A DNA stretch of 64,000 nucleotides from Candidatus Mycalebacterium zealandia (GTDB lineage Bacteria; Desulfobacterota_D; UBA1144; Nemesobacterales; Mycalebacteriaceae). A program made the position numbers and the translations under genes. Shown here one piece after another: positions 17,707-25,154 of this stretch; the first letter of the stretch is position 1; each line of letters starts with the position of its first letter. Where the stretch lies: NCBI GenBank assembly GCA_014075295.1, contig CP046180.1, forward strand, positions 372,001-436,000, in the 5' to 3' direction. The notes beneath the pieces were generated by a model. That model worked only from the letters and a program-made list of their open reading frames with translations. It made no database searches and was not told the DNA's origin.

Positions 17707-19056
17707 ATGGCGACCAGAAAATCCATTAACATCAAAGATTTTATGCGCGGTGTTGAGCGGCGCAACCCGTCCGAGCATGAGTTTCACCAAGCCGTAAGGG
17801 AGGTTTCGGAATCCCTTGTTCCTTTCATAGCGAAAAATCCGATTTATATGAAAAAACAGATTCTTGAGCGGCTGACCGAGCCGGACAGAATTGTGTCTTT
17901 CAGAGTCTGCTGGGAGGATGACGAAGGCAACATCCGCACAAATCGCGGATACAGGGTGCAGTTCAGCGGCGTTATAGGTCCGTACAAGGGCGGTTTGCGT
18001 TTTCATCCATCCGTCAGCCTCAGCGTAATGAAGTTTCTGGGGTTTGAGCAGATTTTTAAAAACAGTTTGACGGGCTTGCCGATGGGCGGCGGAAAGGGCG
18101 GAAGCGATTTCAATCCGCGCGGCAAATCCGATGGCGAGGTTATGCGTTTCTGTCAGGCTTTTATGACCGAGCTTGCCAGACACGTGGGTGAAGATGTTGA
18201 CGTCCCCGCCGGAGACATAGGGGTCGGTGGGCGCGAAATTGGCTATATGTTCGGTCAGCACAGGCGTATTTCGGGCGCGTTCACGGGCGTTTTGACGGGC
18301 AAAGGCATATCTTTCGGAGGCAGTTTGATTCGTCCCGAAGCGACCGGCTACGGAAGTGTGTTTTTTGTGAGAGAAATTCTCAAATCTTCGGGCGACGATT
18401 TGGATGGCAAAACCTGCGTGGTTTCGGGTTCGGGCAATGTGGCTCAATACACTGTTGAGAAACTGACCCAACTCGGCGGCAAGGCGGTTACGATGTCCGA
18501 TTCAGACGGGTTTATTTATGATCAGGATGGAATTACTCCCGAAAAACTCGCGTGGGTGATGGATTTGAAAAACAACAGGCGCGGGCGCATAAGCGAATAT
18601 GCGAAGAAGTTCAAATGCAAATTTTACAAGGGCAAAAAGCCGTGGAGCGTGAAATGCGATGTGGCGTTTCCGTCCGCGACTCAAAATGAACTTATGGGCG
18701 CGGACGCAAAAGTTCTTATCAAAAACGGCGTTAAAGTTGTGGGTGAGGGGGCAAATATACCGTGCGACCTTGACGCGGTTCACGCTTTTCAGAAGGCGGG
18801 CGTTCTGCTTGCTCCGGCAAAGGCGTGCAACGCGGGCGGCGTGGCGGTTTCGGGTCTGGAAATGACGCAGAACAGCATGAAACTTTTCTGGAGCCGCGAA
18901 GAGGTTGAGGAGAAACTTCAGAACATTATGGTCGGCATCCACGAACGCTGTCTTGAATTCGGCAAAAAAGGCAAAAAGGCTGACTATGTCGCCGGAGCGA
19001 ACATCGCGGGCTTCAAAAAAGTTGCGGACGCGATGGTGGCGCAAGGGGTGGTTTGA
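17707..19056 (+). CDS. gdhA: NADP-type glutamate dehydrogenase
   Basis: 449 residues, the length of the hexameric NADP-specific enzyme. PMGGGKGGSDFNPRGKSD holds the catalytic lysine region, the dinucleotide fold has SGSGNVAQY, and NAGGVAVSGLEMTQNS is the C-terminal signature. It makes glutamate from 2-oxoglutarate and ammonia. It begins 1 nt after the cofH stop, so it is likely in the cofG-cofH transcript. The upstream in-frame ATG at 17656 lies inside cofH and adds residues not seen in the family. Confidence 0.96.
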   Translation: MATRKSINIKDFMRGVERRNPSEHEFHQAVREVSESLVPFIAKNPIYMKKQILERLTEPDRIVSFRVCWEDDEGNIRTNRGYRVQFSGVIGPYKGGLRFHPSVSLSVMKFLGFEQIFKNSLTGLPMGGGKGGSDFNPRGKSDGEVMRFCQAFMTELARHVGEDVDVPAGDIGVGGREIGYMFGQHRRISGAFTGVLTGKGISFGGSLIRPEATGYGSVFFVREILKSSGDDLDGKTCVVSGSGNVAQYTVEKLTQLGGKAVTMSDSDGFIYDQDGITPEKLAWVMDLKNNRRGRISEYAKKFKCKFYKGKKPWSVKCDVAFPSATQNELMGADAKVLIKNGVKVVGEGANIPCDLDAVHAFQKAGVLLAPAKACNAGGVAVSGLEMTQNSMKLFWSREEVEEKLQNIMVGIHERCLEFGKKGKKADYVAGANIAGFKKVADAMVAQGVV

Positions 19057-19085
19057 GATTTTTGTCAGTTAAACTTTGACTGACG

Positions 19086-21911
19086 ATGCCCCTCTCAACC
19101 GACCTCGCAAAAACTCTCCGGTCCCGCACAAACTCCGAAGTCCGTTTTCGTAAAATAGACCGCATTATTTACGCGACTGACGCGAGCAACTACCGTGTTG
19201 AGCCGCTCGGCGTTGTTATTCCGCGCACGGCGGAGGATGTTGCGGAAACGGTCAAAATCGCCGGAGAATTCGGCGTTTCAATCCTTCCGCGCGGCGGCGG
19301 AACGGGGCTTGCGGGGCAATGCCTCGGAGACGGAATTGCCGTTGATATGTCCAAATATATGGACGGGGTTGTGGAGATTGATGCGGAAAACAGAACCGCG
19401 ACCGTTCAGCCGGGAATATGCCTCGGACGGTTAAACTCCATAGCTGGAGAAAAAGGGCTTATGTTCGGTCCGGACCCGGCAAGCGCGAAAGTCGCCACTG
19501 CCGGCGGGGTTGTGGCGAGCAACGGCACGGGCGCGCACTCAATTCTCTACGGAATGGCGGGTGACAATGTTGTTTCGCTCCGGTCTGTTCTTCACACGGG
19601 CGATCAAACTTCATTCTCCGTAGAGGGTTGTTCTGATGCCGACCTCGCCCGCGCTCTTGAAAACTTCAAAAACACAAACCGCGCGCTTGTCGCGGAAAAA
19701 TTTCCGAAGCACTGGCGGCGGGCTTCGGGGTATTCGCTTAACTACCTGCTTGATGACGAATTCAATCCCGCAAAACTTTTCGCTTCGTCAGAGGGCACTT
19801 TCGGAATCACAACCGAACTGACGCTGAAACTGGTGGAAAAACCCGCTTGTAAATGCCTCGCCGTGTTGCAGTTTGACAACCTTTTGCGCGCGATTGAGAC
19901 GACTCCTCTCATCTTGGAACGTGCCCCCTCGGCGATTGAACTTGTGGATGGAATGCTCATCGGGCTTACGCGAAAACACGGTGGTTTTTCGCATCTTCTG
20001 TCATTTGTGAAAGGCAACCCGGAGGCGGTTCTTGCCGTTGAGTTCTTCGGAAAAACTGCGAATGAGTGCCGCCTGAAAGCCGAAGGGCTTATCACTTTTC
20101 TGAACGAAAAAGGTGTTGTGTGCGAAAAGGGGCTCGCGCTTTCCGAACAGGATCAGGCAAAGGTATGGGGCGTGCGGACCGCGGGGCTTGGTCTTTTAAT
20201 GAGTTCGCGCTCTCCTGCTAAACCGATTCCATGCATTGAAGATGTGTCTGTGCCGGTCGCCTCGCTCGCCGCATACACGCGCGACATATCGCAAGTGTTT
20301 TTCTCTCTGGGTCTCAAAGCCGGTTTTTACGCCCACGCGAGCGCGGGCTGTCTGCATATCCGCCCTCTCATTGACCTTTCAACGCGCAAGGGCGCTCAGA
20401 TGATGGAAGAGGTATCCGAAGCCGCGCTTGGCCTCGCGCTGAAACACGTCGGAGTAATGAGCGGCGAGCACGGTGACGGATTGCAGAGAAGCCATGTGAA
20501 CCGGCGGCTTTTCGGCGATGAAATCTACTCGGCAATGACGGATTTGAAAGGAATCTTTGACCCGCAAAACAGGTTCAATCCCGGAAAGGTTGTGAACCCC
20601 TTCCGCAACGCGGCGGACAATCTCAGAAACTTGAAAAAAAGCGAAACGCCGTTGCCCGCGCTTCTTGACTGGACGGAAGAGGGCGGTTTTGAGTCCGCCG
20701 TTTATTCATGCAACGGGCAGGGGGTTTGCAGAAAAATCTCAGATGGCGCGATGTGCCCGTCTTTTATGGCGACCCGTGACGAGGTTGACACCACAAGAGC
20801 GCGCGCGAATCTTTTGCGGAGCGTTTTGAGCGGCGATGCAGGAGAGGATTTTCTTTTGAGTGATGAGGCGGAGGATGTTTTCGGTTTCTGCGTCGGGTGC
20901 AAGGCGTGCAAAAGCGAATGTCCGTCATCGGTGGATGTGGCGAAGATGAAAACCGAGTTTCTGGCGCGCAGAGCGGAGAAACTGGGTTTTTCCTTTGCGG
21001 ACAGATTTTTCGCCGATGTTCACACAATTTCATCCGTGCTGTCGCGGGTTCCTGTGGTGAACCGCGTGGTAAATTCCGCGATTTCAAAAAACCTGCTTTC
21101 GCTCGCGGGCATAGACCCGCGCAGATCTCTGCCGCAGTTGAATGCACGGCGTTTCAGCGATTGGTTCTCCGGCCGTAATCCGGTTTCAAAACAGAAAAAG
21201 GCGGTTTATTTTCACGACACATGGGCGGAATTTTACAATCCCGGCGCGGGCGCGGGCGCGGTGAAAATTCTTGAAGCGCTCGGCTACGAAGTTGTGATTG
21301 AAAAAAGAAGGGTGTGTTGCGGAAGGCCCATGCTCAGCCGCGGAATGATTGACAAAGCGCGCGCCGCCGCCGAAATCAATATTGGCGTTCTCCATCCCTA
21401 CGCGGACAAAGGGATTGAGATAATCGGAACCGAGCCAAGTTGCGTTTCAATGTTCAGGGACGACTACGCGGACATCCTGCCCGCGAGCGAAAAACGCGAC
21501 ACGGTCGCACGGATGTTTTTCACGCTTGAAGAGTTTGTAAAACCGCGCGCCGCGGAACTTGCCGCGAAAATTGAGCCGCCCGCAGAGACGGTTCTCGCTC
21601 ACACTCATTGCCACGCCAAAGCGGCCGCGCCGGATTCGGGGCTTGTTTCCGTTTTGAGAGCGCTTGGTTTTAACGCGGTTGATTCGGGCGCCGGATGCTG
21701 CGGAATGGCCGGCGGGTTCGGTTACGAAAAGAAAAATTACGAGGTTTCAAAAAAAATCGCCGAAGACCGATTGCTTCCGGCTATTGAACGGATTGGACGG
21801 TCCGCGCGGGTTTGCGTTACCGGAATATCGTGTACGGAGCAAGTACGGCATTTTTCCGGTGGAACGCCGGAGCATTTTGCCGAAATTGTGTCGGCAAGCA
21901 TCAGGGATTAG
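19086..21911 (+). CDS. FAD-linked oxidase / Fe-S oxidoreductase fusion (D-2-hydroxyacid dehydrogenase, YdiJ/GlcDF-like)
   Basis: 941 residues. The N-terminal FAD_binding_4 domain has LPRGGGTGLAGQC and DPASAKVATAGGVVASNGTG. A FAD-oxidase C-terminal domain follows (VMSGEHGDGLQRS). Next comes a 4Fe-4S region (CNGQGVC; CVGCKACKSECPSSVDV) and two CCG domains (RVCCGRPMLSRG; GAGCCGMAGGFGYE). This is the architecture of YdiJ, which oxidises D-2-hydroxyglutarate, and of D-lactate/glycolate dehydrogenases. The substrate is uncertain. It follows gdhA by 29 nt, which would fit a 2-oxoglutarate link. One P of the usual CP motif is retained after the third cluster Cys. Confidence 0.88.
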   Translation: MPLSTDLAKTLRSRTNSEVRFRKIDRIIYATDASNYRVEPLGVVIPRTAEDVAETVKIAGEFGVSILPRGGGTGLAGQCLGDGIAVDMSKYMDGVVEIDAENRTATVQPGICLGRLNSIAGEKGLMFGPDPASAKVATAGGVVASNGTGAHSILYGMAGDNVVSLRSVLHTGDQTSFSVEGCSDADLARALENFKNTNRALVAEKFPKHWRRASGYSLNYLLDDEFNPAKLFASSEGTFGITTELTLKLVEKPACKCLAVLQFDNLLRAIETTPLILERAPSAIELVDGMLIGLTRKHGGFSHLLSFVKGNPEAVLAVEFFGKTANECRLKAEGLITFLNEKGVVCEKGLALSEQDQAKVWGVRTAGLGLLMSSRSPAKPIPCIEDVSVPVASLAAYTRDISQVFFSLGLKAGFYAHASAGCLHIRPLIDLSTRKGAQMMEEVSEAALGLALKHVGVMSGEHGDGLQRSHVNRRLFGDEIYSAMTDLKGIFDPQNRFNPGKVVNPFRNAADNLRNLKKSETPLPALLDWTEEGGFESAVYSCNGQGVCRKISDGAMCPSFMATRDEVDTTRARANLLRSVLSGDAGEDFLLSDEAEDVFGFCVGCKACKSECPSSVDVAKMKTEFLARRAEKLGFSFADRFFADVHTISSVLSRVPVVNRVVNSAISKNLLSLAGIDPRRSLPQLNARRFSDWFSGRNPVSKQKKAVYFHDTWAEFYNPGAGAGAVKILEALGYEVVIEKRRVCCGRPMLSRGMIDKARAAAEINIGVLHPYADKGIEIIGTEPSCVSMFRDDYADILPASEKRDTVARMFFTLEEFVKPRAAELAAKIEPPAETVLAHTHCHAKAAAPDSGLVSVLRALGFNAVDSGAGCCGMAGGFGYEKKNYEVSKKIAEDRLLPAIERIGRSARVCVTGISCTEQVRHFSGGTPEHFAEIVSASIRD

Positions 21912-21919
21912 AGGACTTT

Positions 21920-22108
21920 TCAGGCGGTGGCAAAAGCGAAAATCACGCTTAAAACCACGAGTGCTACAAAGATGCCCATCATGTAAAACGGGTAGTTGGG
22001 GTTGTATCCCTTTTTGATGTTTGGCACGCGAAGTTGCCCGAACACAACCTCTCCTTTATCTTTCGGAGTTTCACCGTCCGGGGTTTCCTGTTTTTCTTCT
22101 TCAGACAT
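21920..22108 (-). CDS. Small single-pass membrane protein, unknown function
   Basis: 62 residues: an acidic/polar first half (MSEEEKQETPDGETPK) and a C-terminal membrane helix (YPFYMMGIFVALVVLSVIF). A clear AGGAGG precedes the ATG, so it is a real gene despite its size. It lies 17 nt downstream of the CBS protein on the same strand. The family is not recognised. Confidence 0.7.
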   Translation of the reverse strand: MSEEEKQETPDGETPKDKGEVVFGQLRVPNIKKGYNPNYPFYMMGIFVALVVLSVIFAFATA

Positions 22109-22125
22109 TTTAGCCTCCTGTGTTT

Positions 22126-22611
22126 TCAGTCCTTTCCAGAAGGATATGGACCGAATGCGTATTGTTGTGTTATTTCAAGCATATTTTTCAGATTTTCAAG
22201 CATTTTGTCCTGCATGTCTTTCTGCGACACAACACCGTAGTAGTTTCCATCCTTATCTTCAACGACAAGGTGCGAGATGTTGTGCTGTCCAAAAATTTCA
22301 AGACATTCGGAAAATGTGTTGTGCAGGTTTACTTTGATGACATCGGGCGTCATAACATCTTTTACTTTTGTGGCGTTGGGGTCTTTGCCTTCCGTAACCA
22401 CTTTTGTTGAAACATCGTAGTGGCTGAAAACTCCGACAAGCTTTTTGCCTTCGAGAACACCAGTCGCGCGGATGTGAAGCCGTTTAAGTGTGGAAGCGGC
22501 TTCTTTTACTGTATCGTCCAAGGAAACAGAGTAGAAAACCTCGCGGTTTTTCACCATGTCCTTGACGGTAACCCGACTCAAATCTTTGCCAGACATTACC
22601 ATTTCCCTCAC
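22126..22611 (-). CDS. CBS-domain protein
   Basis: 161 residues made of two CBS motifs: the first around VKDMVKNREVFYSVSLDDTV and GVFSHYDVSTK, the second around VMTPDVIKVNLHNTFSEC and GVVSQKDMQDK. Stand-alone CBS pairs bind adenosyl nucleotides and act as regulatory modules. No catalytic domain is attached. ATG 22611 gives an N-terminal MREMVMSGKD; ATG at 22599 is also possible. The divergent neighbour starts at 22710. Confidence 0.85.
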   Translation of the reverse strand: MREMVMSGKDLSRVTVKDMVKNREVFYSVSLDDTVKEAASTLKRLHIRATGVLEGKKLVGVFSHYDVSTKVVTEGKDPNATKVKDVMTPDVIKVNLHNTFSECLEIFGQHNISHLVVEDKDGNYYGVVSQKDMQDKMLENLKNMLEITQQYAFGPYPSGKD

Positions 22612-22645
22612 TAACTATTCTATTGTATGAGAGCGGGGGGCGCAA

Positions 22646-22673
22646 TTGAAATGGACTTGCAGTGTGTTATAGT
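22646..22673 (+). promoter_or_regulatory. Predicted sigma-70 promoter for the rhodanese-sufE-sufU operon
   Basis: TTGAAA (22646-22651), a 16-bp spacer and TATAGT (22668-22673), about 36 nt before the GTG start. Each box has 5 of 6 consensus bases. Predicted by eye only. Confidence 0.4.
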
Positions 22674-22709
22674 CCACCTTGAAAGAGAAAAGTTGCACCG
22701 GAGACGCAA

Positions 22710-23552
22710 GTGGCTGAATACAAATATCCTGAAGTTCTCGTTTCAACCCAGTGGGTTGAAGACCATAAAGACGACCCGGACGTTGTAATTGTTGAGTCCG
22801 ATGAGGACATTCTTCTCTACGAAGTGGGACACATTCCCGGCGCAATCAAGCTTGACTGGCAGGTTGAACTGCAAGATCAGACCATCAGAGACTATCTCGC
22901 AGTTGAAAATTTTGAGAAACTTATGTCCGAAAAGGGCATATCAAACGACTCAAAAGTTGTTTTCTACGGAGACAAAAGCAACTGGTGGGCGTGCTACGCT
23001 TTCTGGACTTTCAAGGTTATGGGGCATAAAAACTGCCTGATAATGGACGGCGGAAGGCAGAAGTGGGTTGACGAAAAAAGAGAGATAACACGGGACGTTC
23101 CAAAACTCCCGAAGACCGGATACAAGGTTGGAAAGGTTGACGAATCCATAAGGGCTTTCCGCGATGACGTTATGAAGCACATGGAGGCGCGCGGCGCGCT
23201 TGTGGATGTGCGCTCGCCTCAGGAGTTCACCGGTGAGTTGCTTCACATGGAGGCTTATCCGCAGGAAGGTTGCCTCAGAGGCGGGCATATTCCCGGCGCG
23301 AACAGCGTTCCGTGGGCGAAGGCGGCAAATGAGGACGGAACCTTCAAATCGGCTGACGAACTTGAGCAGATATACGGAAAAGAGCAGAAACTTAAGCCCG
23401 CTGAGGATGTCATAGTTTATTGCAGAATAGGTGAAAGATCTTCTCATACATGGTTTGTTCTGACCTATCTTCTGGGCTACAAAAACGTCAGAAACTATGA
23501 CGGCTCATGGACGGAATGGGGCAATATGGTGCGTGCTCCGATAGAAAGGTGA
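22710..23552 (+). CDS. Thiosulfate/3-mercaptopyruvate sulfurtransferase (tandem rhodanese)
   Basis: 280 residues in two rhodanese domains. The first (about 10-130) is catalytically inert. The second has the active-site loop CRIGERS in [15 protein letters not shown]. The basic loop after the Cys favours thiosulfate sulfurtransferase (TST type) over 3-mercaptopyruvate. It starts at GTG 22710 behind GGAG. It is followed with a 1-nt gap by sufE, then sufU, suggesting that its persulfide feeds Fe-S or sulfur transfer. No signal peptide, so it is cytoplasmic. Confidence 0.9.
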   Translation: MAEYKYPEVLVSTQWVEDHKDDPDVVIVESDEDILLYEVGHIPGAIKLDWQVELQDQTIRDYLAVENFEKLMSEKGISNDSKVVFYGDKSNWWACYAFWTFKVMGHKNCLIMDGGRQKWVDEKREITRDVPKLPKTGYKVGKVDESIRAFRDDVMKHMEARGALVDVRSPQEFTGELLHMEAYPQEGCLRGGHIPGANSVPWAKAANEDGTFKSADELEQIYGKEQKLKPAEDVIVYCRIGERSSHTWFVLTYLLGYKNVRNYDGSWTEWGNMVRAPIER

Positions 23553-23553
23553 A

Positions 23554-23973
23554 ATGGATCTCACTGAGATTGTTGAGCAGTTCAGGGATTCCGATTTCCA
23601 GACCACGCTTGATATGCTGGTTGACTATTCAGACGACCTTCCGCCACTTCCTGAAAAATACATTCCTCTTCTTGAAAAATCAGAAAACAGGGTTCCCGAA
23701 TGTGAAACACCCGTTTTTATCTGGATTGAAGTGAACGGTGGAAAGGTTGCAATTCACGCTCACGTGCCCGAAGAGTCGCCCACGGTTCGGGGTTTTGTGT
23801 CAATACTTGTTGACGCTTTCACCGGAGTATCTCCCGAAGAGGTGGCGGACGCGCCGCCAAACCTTCTAAATCGTCTCGGTCTTGATAAAAAACTCGGAAC
23901 AAGGCGCATGTACGGGCTCGGAGCCGTTTACGCGAGAATAAAAAAAGAGGTGGGCGAAAAAGCCCGAAATTAA
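23554..23973 (+). CDS. sufE: SufE-like sulfur acceptor protein
   Basis: 139 residues. The acceptor cysteine is Cys50 in NRVPECETPVFIW, matching the position of Cys51 in the E. coli protein. SufE takes sulfur from a cysteine desulfurase and hands it to the scaffold. No sufS is present here, while a rhodanese directly precedes it. Translational coupling on both sides is likely because gaps are 1 and 3 nt. Confidence 0.9.
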   Translation: MDLTEIVEQFRDSDFQTTLDMLVDYSDDLPPLPEKYIPLLEKSENRVPECETPVFIWIEVNGGKVAIHAHVPEESPTVRGFVSILVDAFTGVSPEEVADAPPNLLNRLGLDKKLGTRRMYGLGAVYARIKKEVGEKARN

Positions 23974-23976
23974 ACC

Positions 23977-24366
23977 GTGATTCACCACAAACTGATGGAC
24001 ACCCTGATGGACCACTACGAGAACCCCAGAAATTTCGGGGCTCTGGACGGCGCCGATTTCGTGCGGAGCGGAGGCAATTCCGGTTGCGGAGACACCATAA
24101 CAATCTATCTCAAAATGGACGGTGACGTTTTAAGAGACATTGGTTTTGAGGGTAAAGGGTGCATGGTAAGTCAGGCGGCGGCTTCACTTATTTCGCTCAA
24201 AGTCAAAGGAATGAAAGCCGAAAAAATTTCCGCAATGGGCAGGGAGAACATGATTGAGATTCTCGGCAAAGAGATTGTAGTGCGTCGTCCCAGATGCTCA
24301 ACACTTGTTCTTGACACTCTAAAAGGCGCGCTCCTGAAAGGTCAGAACGGGAAAAACCGCATCTGA
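23977..24366 (+). CDS. sufU: SufU/NifU-type Fe-S scaffold or sulfur-transfer protein
   Basis: 129 residues, GTG start. The three conserved cysteines are Cys37 (GNSGCGD), Cys62 (GKGCMVSQAAASL) and Cys107 (RRPRCSTLVLDTL). The SufU/IscU fold is clear. SufU proteins usually carry an insertion of about 18-20 residues before the last Cys. The spacing of 45 residues between Cys62 and Cys107 suggests that insertion is present. Its 3' end overlaps uppP on the other strand by 25 nt. Confidence 0.87.
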   Translation: MIHHKLMDTLMDHYENPRNFGALDGADFVRSGGNSGCGDTITIYLKMDGDVLRDIGFEGKGCMVSQAAASLISLKVKGMKAEKISAMGRENMIEILGKEIVVRRPRCSTLVLDTLKGALLKGQNGKNRI

Positions 24367-25154
24367 ACAAAAATCAGAATCAGCGCGGCTATCGCGACCC
24401 TGTAAATCACAAAAGGCGCGTAAGTCCGGTTCCGGACAAAGCGTAAAAGAAACCTTATGGAGACAATGCCCGTAAGAGTCGCGGCAATTGTTCCCGCGAT
24501 AAACTCGCTTTCATTGGGAATTACCAAACCGTTTTTCCAGACCGTTCGCGCAATGGCGGCCGTAATCACGGGAACTCCCATCATAAAAGCGAATTTCGCC
24601 GAATCCTCCCTTGTGTATCCGAGGAACATTCCTCCGGCTATTGAGACGCCCGACCTTGAAAAGCCCGGCACCAGAGCGAACGACTGCGCCACTCCGAAAA
24701 ACACGCAGTCTTTGACTGAGAGGCTCGTGAGCCGTTTTGTTTTTCCTTTTTTTCTGTCGGCGGCAAACAGCGCGGCGCTTCCCGCAAGTAGCGCACCCGC
24801 GACCACAACCGGATGCCTGAGCGCGCCCGCGACCACATCCTCAAAAATCAATCCGCACACGGCCGCCGGTAGAATTGTAATCGCGAGTCCGGCGCCCATT
24901 TTCGCGTCCGCGCTTTCAAACGAGCCGCTCCGCGCCGAGAGCAGTAAAGCGCCCGCGATTGCCGCCCATTCCTTTCTGAAACAGAACAAAATAGAGATAA
25001 GAGTCCCAAAATGGAGCCAGACCGCGAGGTCAAGCCCTCCGTCCCGCCACGACAAAAGCCATGAGAAAATCAGAAGGTGCGCCGTGCTGCTTACGGGAAG
25101 TACCTCTGTTATTCCCTGTACGACCCCGAGAGCGGCGGTTTGATGGTTCTCCAA
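24342..25154 (-). CDS. uppP: Undecaprenyl-diphosphatase
   Basis: 270-residue polytopic membrane protein of the BacA/UppP family. The first active-site motif is VVQGITEVLPVSSTAH (12-27), the second PGFSRSGVSIAGG. It recycles the undecaprenyl lipid carrier for peptidoglycan and is linked to bacitracin resistance. The start is directly abutting the uvrA stop, so it is probably co-transcribed with uvrA. Confidence 0.95.
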   Translation of the reverse strand: MENHQTAALGVVQGITEVLPVSSTAHLLIFSWLLSWRDGGLDLAVWLHFGTLISILFCFRKEWAAIAGALLLSARSGSFESADAKMGAGLAITILPAAVCGLIFEDVVAGALRHPVVVAGALLAGSAALFAADRKKGKTKRLTSLSVKDCVFFGVAQSFALVPGFSRSGVSIAGGMFLGYTREDSAKFAFMMGVPVITAAIARTVWKNGLVIPNESEFIAGTIAATLTGIVSIRFLLRFVRNRTYAPFVIYRVAIAALILIFVQMRFFPF

